Assembly (NCBI RefSeq): GCF_900109495.1
Contig: NZ_FOAA01000004.1
Span: 1-64,000 of the forward strand
Origin: Ectothiorhodospira marina
GTDB lineage: Bacteria > Pseudomonadota > Gammaproteobacteria > Ectothiorhodospirales > Ectothiorhodospiraceae
Direction of reading: 5' to 3'
DNA length: 64,000 bases
The translations under genes were made by a program, and so were the position numbers. The notes below the pieces were generated by a model, which was given only the letters and a program-made list of their open reading frames with translations, was not told the origin of the DNA and did no database searches. Position 1 is the stretch's first letter. Each line of letters starts with the position of its first letter. Shown piece by piece: positions 25,842 through 35,523 of this stretch.

Positions 25842-25954
25842 TAGGAAATGTCATGATTTAGCCCTCTTTAGAGGGTGAGGGCCTATAAGTATGGCTCACA
25901 AGACTGACTTCTGCCCGCTGAAGGGTTTAGCAGAGGTCGCAAAGCGAACATTCG
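25837..25954. repeat. left recombinase-upstream repeat with half-site A1
   Basis: This block is a diverged copy of 28773-28880. Read on the minus strand it begins with the first seven codons of the recombinase (MTFPIS, then a divergent codon), after which the gene is lost. A hairpin CCCTC, TTTA, GAGGG follows. The end is AGGTCGCA (25934-25941) and the arm AAGCGAACATTCG (25942-25954). It appears to be the remains of an earlier recombinase unit that accepted the CDF module. Confidence 0.75.
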
Positions 25955-26108
25955 AAGTGGTGCCCAGAGCGCCATCTTCCAGCCGTAAAAGGCCAGGGAT
26001 TTCGTTGAGACCGAAACCCAGCTACTGCGCCGTTTTCACAAACTTCAGCCTATCAAACTCGCCAGTTACTACGCGTCTGTTAAGTAAAAGTATTTGAAGG
26101 CTTCTCGA

Positions 26109-26576
26109 TCACTCTACCTTTAGATTTTGCTGGTATTGCAGCATTTGCTCCATCATCAGCTGCATTTGATCCATGCGCTCCTGCATCATCTGAATTTGTT
26201 GCTCGTTAGACAGACTACCACCATTCTTTGATTTACCGCCGCCGTTCATCATGTGCTGACCTCCCATCATGCCGTTTTGTCCACGCATCATGCCGGGGCC
26301 CATCATACCGTGATGCATAAAACCCATTTGCTCTTGCATCGCCTCCCTGTGTTCTCGCATCAATCGTTGCCGTTCTTGCGGTGAAGCTTCATCAGGAATG
26401 CGTTGCATCAGCTGGTTCATGTGAGACCAGTTCTGGTGCATCTGTTGCATTTGCTCCTGATCCATCATCATGCCAGGACCATGCCCTTGCCATGAGCCTT
26501 GATCACCATGCGCTAGCACGAATGCAGGAAAAACCAACAACGCAGCGGTTGCTGTAAGTCCTTTAAATGAAATCAT
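26109..26576 (-). CDS. Met/His-rich periplasmic protein, probably copper-related
   Basis: 155 residues from ATG 26576, with GAGGG upstream. A signal peptide (ISFKGLTATAALLVFPAFVLA) should be cut after AHG or just before it. The mature part is dominated by Met, His, Gln and Gly (GPGMMMDQEQMQQMHQNW, MGFMHHGMMGPGMMRGQNGM). Such sequences bind Cu(I) or Ag(I) in periplasmic proteins of copper-resistance clusters, and the spacing also recalls CpxP/Spy-like or CopG-like helpers. It is alone on the minus strand, back to back with the CDF gene. Confidence 0.7.
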   Translation of the reverse strand: MISFKGLTATAALLVFPAFVLAHGDQGSWQGHGPGMMMDQEQMQQMHQNWSHMNQLMQRIPDEASPQERQRLMREHREAMQEQMGFMHHGMMGPGMMRGQNGMMGGQHMMNGGGKSKNGGSLSNEQQIQMMQERMDQMQLMMEQMLQYQQNLKVE

Positions 26577-26684
26577 AAAGTTTACCCTCGAAATAAAATT
26601 AGACGTCCACACCATCGCACTTATCATTGTAGATCTTTATCCAGACAAACGCCGATTTTGACGACTACTAGTGTAGATTAGTTA

Positions 26685-26715
26685 TTGACCCTGTAGTGGC
26701 TACAGGGTTTTAAAT
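26685..26715 (+). promoter_or_regulatory. MerR/CadR-type promoter of the second CDF gene
   Basis: TTGACC (26685-26690) and TTAAAT (26710-26715) are 19 bp apart. Between them lies a perfect palindrome, ACCCTGTAG and CTACAGGGT around TGG (26688-26708), close to the known operators of CadR and PbrR. No regulator gene is adjacent; the CadR-like protein at 22744 could act in trans. Confidence 0.85.
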
Positions 26716-26748
26716 TGCATCATTTGTACGAAAACCGGAGCCGAGAAA

Positions 26749-27645
26749 ATGAGCAAACCCTGCAATGGGCAGTGTGGTAGTGAAGACTCTGTCGTAGATG
26801 ACAAGTTTCAGGGACGCGCCACCGCCGAAACAGGTAGCCAGCTAAGCACCTACAAAATACCAAAAATGGATTGTCCCTCGGAAGAGCGAATGATTCGAAT
26901 GGCACTGACTGGCGTTGAAAACATTCAGTCGCTGTCATTCGATTTATCGGGTCGTACATTGGAAATTATCCACCATGGAGAAACCGGTCCTATTACCAGC
27001 AAACTGGAAAACCTGGGCCTGGGTGCTTCCTTGCAGCGGACAGAAGACGCCAGCGCTGAATCCGTCAGAGCGGCTGAATCTTCTAAGGCCAACGAAAGCG
27101 AAGAATCCGGCACTTTATGGATACTGCTGGCAATCAACGGCCTGATGTTTCTGGTCGAGATGACGATGGGCCTGATCGCCCAGTCCGCTGGCCTGATTGC
27201 AGACTCGCTAGACATGCTTGCCGATGCCGCCGTCTACGGTCTCGCACTTTACGCCGTTGGGCACGGCATCAAAATGCAGGTCAGAGCGGCCCATGTGGCA
27301 GGCATCCTCCAGCTTATCCTTGCCGCTGGGGTATTGGTTGAAGTTAGCAGACGTTTTCTGTTCGGCAGTGATCCTCAGTCGTTAATGATGATGGCCGTCG
27401 CCTCTGTTGCTCTCATTGCGAATATCAGTTGCCTGCTCCTGATCGCAAAACACCGTGAAGGCGGTGCTCACATGAAAGCCAGCTGGATATTTTCAGCCAA
27501 CGACGTGGCCATCAACCTGGGGGTAATACTTGCGGGGCTGCTCGTTGCCTGGACCGGGTCCAACTACCCAGATCTGATTATTGGCGGAATTGTCGGTGCC
27601 ATCGTATTGATGGGTGCCAAACGCATACTGGCACTGAAAGGCTGA
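26749..27645 (+). CDS. czcD: CDF-family cation efflux transporter (second copy)
   Basis: 298 residues, GGAG eight bases before ATG 26749. It is a clear homologue of the protein at 21755-22648 along its whole length: MSKPCNGQCG start, PKMDCPSEERMIRMAL, then VEMTMGLIAQSAGLIADSLD and SWIFSANDVAINLGVIL. Many substitutions show an old divergence rather than recent copying. It should export divalent cations such as Zn, Cd or Pb. It is transcribed from the palindrome-containing MerR-type promoter and followed by DUF3703, a combination seen in other metal-resistance modules. Confidence 0.88.
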   Translation: MSKPCNGQCGSEDSVVDDKFQGRATAETGSQLSTYKIPKMDCPSEERMIRMALTGVENIQSLSFDLSGRTLEIIHHGETGPITSKLENLGLGASLQRTEDASAESVRAAESSKANESEESGTLWILLAINGLMFLVEMTMGLIAQSAGLIADSLDMLADAAVYGLALYAVGHGIKMQVRAAHVAGILQLILAAGVLVEVSRRFLFGSDPQSLMMMAVASVALIANISCLLLIAKHREGGAHMKASWIFSANDVAINLGVILAGLLVAWTGSNYPDLIIGGIVGAIVLMGAKRILALKG

Positions 27646-27709
27646 ACCATTCGGAGTCAAATGGTCGATTATTGGCCCGTCGTTGGCAATTCAGGGGGAG
27701 TAAACATCG

Positions 27710-28063
27710 ATGCACAGTGAATTGAAGGCGTCCGATCTTACGGAGCTTGAGGCGACACGCAGGGCGGAAGGCGCAGGCGATTTCCAGACAGCCTTCACCC
27801 ATCTGGAACGTGCCCATATCCTCAGCCAGAGGTATGCTCTGGCGCACGCTGCAACCCACTTACGGATGCTCAGACTGGGTTGGCGAACAAGAGACGTTCG
27901 TGAAGTGCTGGGGCAGTCTATTCGAACCATTGCCGCCCTGGTCTTTTCCCGAATTTGGGTTCCGTTGGGAAACACTGGTGCAAACATCAGCGCATTTGCA
28001 CCCATGCCGGTGCCCGAGGATTTGGCAGTGGTGCTTTCGGAGGCGGAGGGAAGGCGTGACTAG
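27710..28063 (+). CDS. DUF3703 protein
   Basis: 117 residues, GGGGGAG nine bases before ATG 27710. The pattern AFTHLERAHILSQRYALAHA, then HLRMLRLGWRTRDVREVLGQ and VPLGNTGANISAFAPMPVP is that of DUF3703, a family usually found beside heavy-metal transporters. No biochemical function is known. The stop TAG (28061-28063) overlaps the first base pairs of half-site B1, so the module ends exactly with this gene. Confidence 0.85.
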   Translation: MHSELKASDLTELEATRRAEGAGDFQTAFTHLERAHILSQRYALAHAATHLRMLRLGWRTRDVREVLGQSIRTIAALVFSRIWVPLGNTGANISAFAPMPVPEDLAVVLSEAEGRRD

Positions 28064-28082
28064 AATGTTCGCTTTTGTTTAC
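28062..28082. repeat. recombination half-site B1 (left arm and spacer)
   Basis: AGAATGTTCGCTT (28062-28074) is followed by the 8-bp TTGTTTAC (28075-28082), the same spacer as in the complete site at 31842. The arm is the reverse complement of the A1 arm with one mismatch in 13. The sequence to the right (GACTGAAGG) does not continue the site, as expected if recombination joined foreign DNA here. Confidence 0.75.
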
Positions 28083-28175
28083 GACTGAAGGAGCCTGATC
28101 GAAACCCGAAGGTGTTCATCAACCGGATCTGCCAGGGTCTGCAACATCCAGCGACCAAGGAGCCAAGTTACGCAT

Positions 28176-28790
28176 TTAGATCTCAATACTCTCGGCTATC
28201 TCCAGAGCATCCTCAACCTCCACACCAAGGTACCGCACGGTGCTCGACATATTCGTGTGTCCCAACAGCAACTGAACGGCTCGAAGATTTTTGGTCTTCT
28301 TGTAGATCAATGTCGCTTTGCTGCGTCTCATTGAATGGGTTGCGTAGACTGAAGGGTCAAGTCCGATGCTGGTAATCCACTTTTTGACAACACGAGCGTA
28401 TTGGTGAGTAGTGATATGGTCGAACTTTCGCATCCGGCTCGGCCACAAATAATCCATACCCGAAAGTCCGCGCAACTCGATCCATGCCTCGACCGATTCG
28501 CGCGTCTTTTTGGTTATCTCAAACTGAACAGGCTGACTAGTCTTCTGCTGGATGACTTGCGCCCGGTCCAGAACCTCACCGTTTCTGGAAATATCTCGAA
28601 CCAATAGCTTTACCAAATCGCAGGATCGGAGTTTGCAGTCAATTGCCATGTTGAACATCGCCAGCTCGCGGATGTTCTCTGCAATCTCCAACCGAATCCG
28701 GATAGCCCATATTTGTTCGAGTTTGAGCGGCAGCTTCTGGCCAACGAGCTTTCCCTTGTTCCAGGGAGCTTTGCTGATAGGAAATGTCAT
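28176..28790 (-). CDS. small tyrosine recombinase (catalytic domain only)
   Basis: 204 residues, too short to include the usual N-terminal core-binding domain and similar in size to FimB/FimE. All catalytic residues can be placed: Arg55 (CKLRSCDLVKL), Lys82 (QQKTSQ), His151 and Arg154 (THSMRRSKAT), His177 (LLLGHTNMSS) and Tyr186 (TVRYLG). It probably recombines the 13-8-13 bp sites found at A1, B1, A2 and B2. It is transcribed away from the mer module, as intI is from its cassettes. The upstream region with a hairpin and site A2 directly adjoins its start codon. Confidence 0.88.
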   Translation of the reverse strand: MTFPISKAPWNKGKLVGQKLPLKLEQIWAIRIRLEIAENIRELAMFNMAIDCKLRSCDLVKLLVRDISRNGEVLDRAQVIQQKTSQPVQFEITKKTRESVEAWIELRGLSGMDYLWPSRMRKFDHITTHQYARVVKKWITSIGLDPSVYATHSMRRSKATLIYKKTKNLRAVQLLLGHTNMSSTVRYLGVEVEDALEIAESIEI

Positions 28791-28880
28791 GACGTGGCCC
28801 TCTTTGGAGGGTAAAGGCCTTTAAGTATGGTTCAGAATATTGTTTTCTGCTGGCCAGCCAGGTCGCAAAGCGAACGTTCA
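28773..28880. repeat. recombinase-upstream repeat with half-site A2
   Basis: From the first codons of the recombinase the block continues through hairpin CCCTC, TTTG, GAGGG and palindrome AAAGGCCTTT to AGGTCGCA (28860-28867) and the arm AAGCGAACGTTCA (28868-28880). It is the intact counterpart of 25837-25954. Position between recombinase start and cargo is that of an attI site in an integron. Confidence 0.75.
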
Positions 28881-28919
28881 AATTTTGGACAGTGCTCGCG
28901 TTGACCAGAGCCGGAGCGG

Positions 28920-30572
<1,653 letters not shown>

Positions 30573-30576
<4 letters not shown>

Positions 30577-30875
30577 TGCCCCTCCGGAGTCGCCTCTGAG
30601 GCCGTGGGAGTGGAGGGGTAACCAGCGTCGCTCGTGGCCTCGGTGAGCGCCTCTATGGAAGTGAGCGCATCGTTAAAGGTGACGACGGCTTCTCGATCAG
30701 GGTAGCTCACGGAAACTTGCGACACCCCTTCCACCTTACTTAAGGCCAACTTGACGGTGATCGGACACGCGGCACAGGTCATGTCAGGCACCGAGAGAGT
30801 TACTGTTTGAGACGCAGCCCAGGAGGACATGCTGAGCAAAGTGAGGAACATGGCAAGTACAAACTGTTTACGCAT
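30573..30875 (-). CDS. merP: periplasmic mercury-binding protein
   Basis: 100 residues. The signal peptide (RKQFVLAMFLTLLSMSSWAA) is followed by one HMA domain with the Hg-binding motif VPDMTCAACPITVKLAL. It captures Hg(II) in the periplasm and hands it to MerT or MerF. A short Thr/Glu-rich tail replaces the usual end. It lies 15 bp after merT and its stop overlaps the presumed merF start. Confidence 0.96.
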
Positions 30876-30890
30876 GAGAAAAATCTCCGT

Positions 30891-31247
30891 TTAGTAGAAT
30901 AGAGGCAAAATGTAAGGGAACACTAATGCGACCAGTACCAGAGCCGTAACTACCCAAAAGATCACCTTATAGGTCTTTCGGACTTGAGGGATCGCACACG
31001 TTTCACCGGGTGAGCATTCCTCTACAGGGCGATAGATTCGTCGCCAGGCAAAGAACATGGCGACGGTGGCCGCGCCAATGAACAGCGGTCGATAGGGCTC
31101 CAAAGCTGTCAGGTTGCCGATCCAGGCACCGGAAACGCCCAGAGTGATAAGTACCAATGGCCCGAGACAGCACGCCGAGGCGAGAAGTCCAGCCATGCCC
31201 CCGACAGCGAGAGAAGCACCTCCGGATTTAGATTTGAATTTCGACAT
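30891..31247 (-). CDS. merT: mercuric ion transport protein
   Basis: 118 residues from ATG 31247 (MSKFKSKSGGASL); upstream codons in the same frame belong to the promoter. Three helices are visible, with the first Cys pair in LASACCLGPLVLITLG and the cytoplasmic pair in VEECSPGETCAIPQV. It moves Hg(II) across the inner membrane for MerA. It is the first gene of merTPFA, under the divergent merR. Confidence 0.95.
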   Translation of the reverse strand: MSKFKSKSGGASLAVGGMAGLLASACCLGPLVLITLGVSGAWIGNLTALEPYRPLFIGAATVAMFFAWRRIYRPVEECSPGETCAIPQVRKTYKVIFWVVTALVLVALVFPYILPLFY

Positions 31248-31284
31248 GACGCTGACACCTGTTGCCCATGGACTCGATGCGATA

Positions 31285-31315
31285 AGGTTACTTCCGTAGT
31301 CAAGTACGGAGTCAA
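31285..31315 (-). promoter_or_regulatory. mer operator-promoter
   Basis: On the minus strand TTGACT (31310-31315) and TAACCT (31285-31290) are 19 bp apart, with the dyad TCCGTA and TACGGA in the spacer. This is the classical MerR-controlled promoter layout for merT, overlapping the divergent merR promoter. Confidence 0.92.
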
Positions 31316-31320
31316 GCAGT

Positions 31321-31755
31321 ATGTCGGTTAAAGCCAGTTCACTGACTATTGGCGGCTTGGCCAAGGCGGCCAATGTAAATGTCGAGACGATCCGCTATTA
31401 CCAGCGGCGAGGTCTGTTGTCGGAACCCAAACGACCTCTAGGTGGTATTCGACGCTACGGTTCCGCCGATATTGATCGGCTGACATTTGTTAAAACGGCG
31501 CAGCAGCTGGGTTTCAGTCTCGACGAGGTCGGCGACCTTTTAAGGTTGGAAGATGGCACTCACTGTCAGGAAGCCAGTGCGCTCGCCGAGCACAAGCTGA
31601 AGGATGTGCGTGAAAAGATCGAAAGGCTGGTCAAAATTGAGAAGGCTCTGAGCGACATGGTCAGTCAATGCCACGCACGGCCGGACAGCATCGCGTGCCC
31701 GCTCATTGCATCTCTACATGAGGGAGACATTGGAACAAAAAGCCAAAGGGATTAG
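31321..31755 (+). CDS. merR: Hg(II)-responsive transcriptional regulator
   Basis: 144 residues, GGAG nine bases before ATG 31321. The winged helix is [20 protein letters not shown]. The three Hg-binding cysteines are present: Cys82 region in DGTHCQEAS, Cys117 region in VSQCHARP and Cys126 region in SIACPLIA. It represses and, with Hg(II), activates the divergent merTPFA promoter. Confidence 0.96.
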   Translation: MSVKASSLTIGGLAKAANVNVETIRYYQRRGLLSEPKRPLGGIRRYGSADIDRLTFVKTAQQLGFSLDEVGDLLRLEDGTHCQEASALAEHKLKDVREKIERLVKIEKALSDMVSQCHARPDSIACPLIASLHEGDIGTKSQRD

Positions 31756-31841
31756 CTTCTGAACCAATCGACCTCTTGAGGTTCTACCCCGTCACTGCGG
31801 ACACTACGAAAAGATAGGCAGATTTATCGAACCGAGGTGCG

Positions 31842-31875
31842 CGAACGTTCGCTTTTGTTTACAAGCGAACATTCG
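31842..31875. repeat. complete 13-8-13 bp tyrosine-recombinase site B2
   Basis: Left arm CGAACGTTCGCTT (31842-31854), spacer TTGTTTAC (31855-31862), right arm AAGCGAACATTCG (31863-31875). The arms are inverted repeats with 12 of 13 matching, and the spacer is asymmetric. This geometry is that of loxP and FRT. The spacer and arms recur as halves at B1, A1 and A2. It forms the right border of the mer module. Confidence 0.8.
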
Positions 31876-31878
31876 AAT

Positions 31879-32109
31879 TCTGTGTTTAGCGGAGCAACTA
31901 AAGTCCATTGGGCCGATGCTGAAAGGTTGCGGCGTTACACCGAAGCTGTTGAAAATTCTGCTGAGGCAAAAGGTGAGATGACGCAAGAGCTGCAAGCCTG
32001 GATTGATTGGGCCAGATTGAAAGCTGACTGTCGTGATCCATTGGTGCCAGTTTCTGATGCTGTGCTGGATGGGCCGGAGTCTCAGGCACCGGGTTATCAC
32101 TACTGGTAG
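31879..32109 (+). pseudogene. 3' fragment of an unrecognised gene cut by the mer module
   Basis: The open frame reads TKVHWADAERLRRYTEAVEN, then ELQAWIDWARLKADCRDPLV and ends at TAG 32107-32109. A helical tail with an (E)LxxWxxWARxxADxxDPL pattern occurs at the end of hypothetical proteins on plasmids and islands. The beginning is missing and the fragment starts right after site B2, so the module was probably inserted in this gene. In-frame codons continue into the site but look non-coding. Confidence 0.6.
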
Positions 32110-32581
32110 GCTTATTGGCCCAGAACAAATTTGGCGTCGAGGCGGTTTAAAAGCTGGAATGTGGTGATGTAGGGCACACCAAAGCATCACAGATATTAGA
32201 GATCTTAACTATGGCACTGTGCCCTCTCACGGGCCCAGGTCAGGGTTGTTGGATTTACTCTGGCGTAGTCGGCTGCCATGATCTAGCTCTTATTAAGAGG
32301 TTTGGAGAGTAGTGTAATTCGATGAATCCAGCCTGGCCATCATGTATCGCTGCAAGGCGCAGCCCAAGGTATAGCCGGTTACTGTAACAGTAAACCTGCG
32401 GGACCGAGCTTGAATTCAGGAGAGCAGAGCTTCTCGGGAGCCTAGTGTTACGATGGCAGGGAAGTGTTGAATCCGCTGCTAAAGTATGATCTGCCTCAAG
32501 AAAACACAACTTTCTTCACTTGTCCCCCGAGTGAACCCCGAAAGTCAGGTAACTAATTGAAAAAAATATACTCTTCACTTT
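32110..32581. other. gene-free right edge of the island
   Basis: No gene is supported. One small dyad, TTACTGTAACAGTAA (32383-32397 region), resembles the palindrome at the helicase relic (16806-16823). Base composition changes abruptly to GC-rich at about 32590, where hrpB begins, so the island border is placed there. Confidence 0.55.
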
Positions 32582-35110
32582 TTGTATCGGGAAATAGGGG
32601 CGCCTCTGACCCTGCCCGGAGCGGCTCAACCCGTTGACTCGGCCCTGCCGTCGCTGCTCCAGGCCCTGGACGCGGCCGGCGTCGCCGTGCTTCAGGCTCC
32701 GCCGGGGGCCGGTAAGACTACCCGTGTGCCCCTGGCCCTGCTGACTGCGCCCTGGTGTCGAGGGCGCATCCTCATGCTCCAGCCGCGCCGACTTGCCGCT
32801 CGGGGTGCCGCCGTCTTCATGGCATCGCAACTGGGTGAGCCGGTGGGGCGGACCGTGGGTTACCAGACCCGCCTGGAACGCAAGATGGGGCCCGATACCC
32901 AGGTCCAGGTGATCACAGAGGGGATTCTCACAAGGCGCCTGCAGCAGGATCCCGGCCTGGAGGGCGTGGATGGGGTGATCTTCGATGAATTCCACGAGCG
33001 CAGCCTGATCTCCGATCTGGGGCTGGCCCTGTGCCTGCAGGCCCGGGAGCTGCTGCGTAAGGATCTGCGTCTGCTGGTGATGTCGGCCACCCTGGACGCC
33101 GAACCCGTGGCACGCATCATGGGAGATGCCCCCGTCATCACCAGCGAAGGGCGCAGCTATCCTGTGGATATCCGGCACCTTCCGCCCAGCCGCTCATCCC
33201 GCCCGGACATGGAGCCCCTGATGGTGAACACCCTGCACCGGGTGTTACAGGAAGAGCAGGGCAGTGTGCTGGCCTTCCTGCCCGGTCAGCGGGAGATCCA
33301 GCGCGTGGCCCAGGGACTGGAGGGCAGGGATCTGCCCGCCGGGGTGAGGATCCTGCCCCTGTACGGCCGCCTCCCGGTGGAGGCTCAGCAGCAGGCCGTG
33401 GCCCCCGCGTTGCCTGGGGAGCGCAAGGTGGTTCTGACCACCGATGTGGCCGAGACCAGCCTGACCATCGAGGGCGTGCGTGTGGTGGTGGACAGCGGCC
33501 TGGCCCGGAAACCCCGCTTCAATCCGGCCTCCGGCATGACCCGTCTGGAGACCCAGCGCATCAGCCGCGCCTCTGCCACCCAGCGTACCGGACGGGCAGG
33601 GCGCCTGGAACCCGGGGTCAGCCTGCGGCTCTGGACCCAAAGCGAAGAACAGGCCATGCCGACCCAGCGTGTCCCGGAGATCCTGGAGGCGGATCTGGCG
33701 CCCCTGGCTCTGGAACTGGCGTGCTGGGGCGCCGATCCCCAGGAACTGGCCTGGCTGGATGCGCCCCCTATCGGGGCATTGTCCCAGGCCCGCTCGCTGC
33801 TGCAGGCCCTGGGTGCCCTGGATGAGGCATATCGACCCACCGAACAGGGCCGCCGCATGGCGACCCTGGGCGTGCACCCCCGTCTGGCTCATCTGCTGCT
33901 CTCCGGCCAACGCCTGGGTTTGACGACCGTGGCCTGCCAGTTGGCCGCCCTGCTGGAAGAACCAGACCTGCTCATGGGACTGGATGGCCCGGCGCAGGTG
34001 GATATCCATCTGCGTCTTGAAGCCCTGGAGGGCCACGAGATTCCCGGACATCGTGTCAACAAGGGGGTGCGCCACCGGGTGCGGGAGCAATCACGACGCT
34101 TGGCCGCCCGCCTGGCCAGCGCGAAGATCCTCCCCTTGTCCGGCCCGGAGCCCCTGGAGCCCGTGGGTCTGCTGTTGGCCATGGCCTATCCGGATCGTAT
34201 CGGACTTCGCCGCGACGGCGCTCAAAGCCGATACCGCCTGAGCGGTGGCAGGGGCGCTGCCCTGCCGGGCCGGGAATCCCTGGGGGGACAGGAGTGGATC
34301 GTGGTCCCCAGCCTGGATGCCGGGGAACGGGAGGCCCGTGTCTTTCTGGCGGCCCGTCTCGCCCGGGAAGATCTGGAGCAGCATATGGCAGAGCGTTTCA
34401 CGCTCAGCGAGCAGATCACCTGGGATGCCAGGGCCGGCGCGGTCTCGGCACAAAGGGCCCGAATGCTGGGCAGCCTGCCCATGAGCGTGGCGGCCGTGGA
34501 TCATCCCGATCCGGAGGCCATCCGCGCCGCGCTGCTCCAGGGGATTCGCCAGGCCGGCCTGAACAGCCTGCCCTGGACGCCTCAGGCCGAATCCCTGTGC
34601 GAGCGTGTCAGCTTCCTGCATCGCAACCTGGGCGATCCCTGGCCGGATCTCTCCCGGGAGACATTGCTCCAGGCGTTGGATCACTGGCTGGGTCCCTGGG
34701 TGACCGGGATGACCCGCCTGTCGCATCTGACCCGCCTGGATCTGCATGCCATCCTGATGTCCCGTCTGGAATGGCCCTTGCCCCGGGACCTGGAGCACCT
34801 GGCTCCCACTCACTGGCCCCTCCCGGGCGGGGCCCGCGTGCGACTGGATTACAGCCAAGGGGAGGTGCCGGTGCTGGCTGCGCGTCTGCAGTTATTGTTT
34901 GGCCTCACCGAAACCCCATGCCTGGCCCAGGGGCAGGTGCCCGTCATGGTGCATGTGTTGTCACCGGCGCAGCGCCCGGTGCAGATCACTCAGGATCTGG
35001 CCGGATTCTGGGAACGCACCTATCCCGAGGTGAAAAAGGATCTGAAGGGACGCTACCCCAAGCACGCCTGGCCCGAGGACCCCCTCACCGCGCCGCCCCG
35101 ACGGCGCTGA
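32582..35110 (+). CDS. hrpB: ATP-dependent RNA helicase HrpB
   Basis: 842 residues if read from TTG 32582. The DExH helicase core has QAPPGAGKTTRVPLAL (Walker A, about residue 38), IFDEFHERSLISDLG (DExH box), VMSATLDAEPVARIMGD, and AQRTGRAGR-type motif VI (RASATQRTGRAGRLEPG). The HrpB C-terminal domain follows to the end. Its cellular role is not well known. The first 18 or so residues do not look like HrpB, whose similarity starts at about PVDSALPSLLQAL, and no Shine-Dalgarno sequence precedes TTG. The true start may have been lost or changed by the island insertion. Confidence 0.9.
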   Translation: MYREIGAPLTLPGAAQPVDSALPSLLQALDAAGVAVLQAPPGAGKTTRVPLALLTAPWCRGRILMLQPRRLAARGAAVFMASQLGEPVGRTVGYQTRLERKMGPDTQVQVITEGILTRRLQQDPGLEGVDGVIFDEFHERSLISDLGLALCLQARELLRKDLRLLVMSATLDAEPVARIMGDAPVITSEGRSYPVDIRHLPPSRSSRPDMEPLMVNTLHRVLQEEQGSVLAFLPGQREIQRVAQGLEGRDLPAGVRILPLYGRLPVEAQQQAVAPALPGERKVVLTTDVAETSLTIEGVRVVVDSGLARKPRFNPASGMTRLETQRISRASATQRTGRAGRLEPGVSLRLWTQSEEQAMPTQRVPEILEADLAPLALELACWGADPQELAWLDAPPIGALSQARSLLQALGALDEAYRPTEQGRRMATLGVHPRLAHLLLSGQRLGLTTVACQLAALLEEPDLLMGLDGPAQVDIHLRLEALEGHEIPGHRVNKGVRHRVREQSRRLAARLASAKILPLSGPEPLEPVGLLLAMAYPDRIGLRRDGAQSRYRLSGGRGAALPGRESLGGQEWIVVPSLDAGEREARVFLAARLAREDLEQHMAERFTLSEQITWDARAGAVSAQRARMLGSLPMSVAAVDHPDPEAIRAALLQGIRQAGLNSLPWTPQAESLCERVSFLHRNLGDPWPDLSRETLLQALDHWLGPWVTGMTRLSHLTRLDLHAILMSRLEWPLPRDLEHLAPTHWPLPGGARVRLDYSQGEVPVLAARLQLLFGLTETPCLAQGQVPVMVHVLSPAQRPVQITQDLAGFWERTYPEVKKDLKGRYPKHAWPEDPLTAPPRRR

Positions 35111-35200
35111 TTCAGCGCTGCCCATGACCCACAGAACCTGTGGATAACTGTGTGGGTAAAATGTCGGAAACTCTCGCGAGAGCCCATGTGATCGCCCCCC

Positions 35201-35237
35201 TTGCATGGATTGATTAAATTTTGATCAATCCATGCAA
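35201..35237. terminator. perfect 14-bp stem hairpin between hrpB and tssJ
   Basis: TTGCATGGATTGAT (35201-35214) pairs with ATCAATCCATGCAA (35224-35237) around a 9-nt loop. It lies 90 bp after the hrpB stop. No T-tract follows directly, so it may be a terminator of another kind or an operator for the type VI genes. Confidence 0.45.
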
Positions 35238-35416
35238 CTGGCTGTTTCTATGACCTTTTTAACCAAATAAATGAGTCAGGATTTATCATCCATGGGCAAG
35301 ATATCCGGGTCACGACCTCGCCAACGGCAGGATCAATGATCCTGGGGAAATCCCGGCCGCATGGGACTGTGCCATGGCAAGTCCCGGAAATGTTCACGCG
35401 CTGCTGGCCTGAGGCG

Positions 35417-35445
35417 TTGACTTTGGTTTTGAAATGTGGATTAAT
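35417..35445 (+). promoter_or_regulatory. candidate sigma-70 promoter of the type VI operon
   Basis: TTGACT (35417-35422) and ATTAAT (35440-35445) are 17 bp apart, about 80 bp upstream of tssJ. No other good pair was found in the region. A sigma-54 promoter was looked for and not seen. Confidence 0.45.
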
Positions 35446-35523
35446 CTGGGTCAGCACCTCTCTGCGGGGGTGCCAGGGATCGCTTGAACACAAGGGTCTT
35501 CAGCCCAGCCAAGGAGTGGCCAC

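Larger units (their letters stand above)
35111..35523. other. intergenic region before the type VI operon
   Basis: No gene is seen. The region holds a 14-bp perfect inverted repeat at 35201-35237 and a good sigma-70-like promoter at 35417-35445, and probably carries the control signals of the secretion operon. Confidence 0.6.

Noticed and set aside
35380-35440. sigma-54 promoter for the type VI operon
   Set aside because: TGGC followed by TTGA-like words occurs, but the GG and GC elements are not at the required spacing; a sigma-70-like pair fits better.
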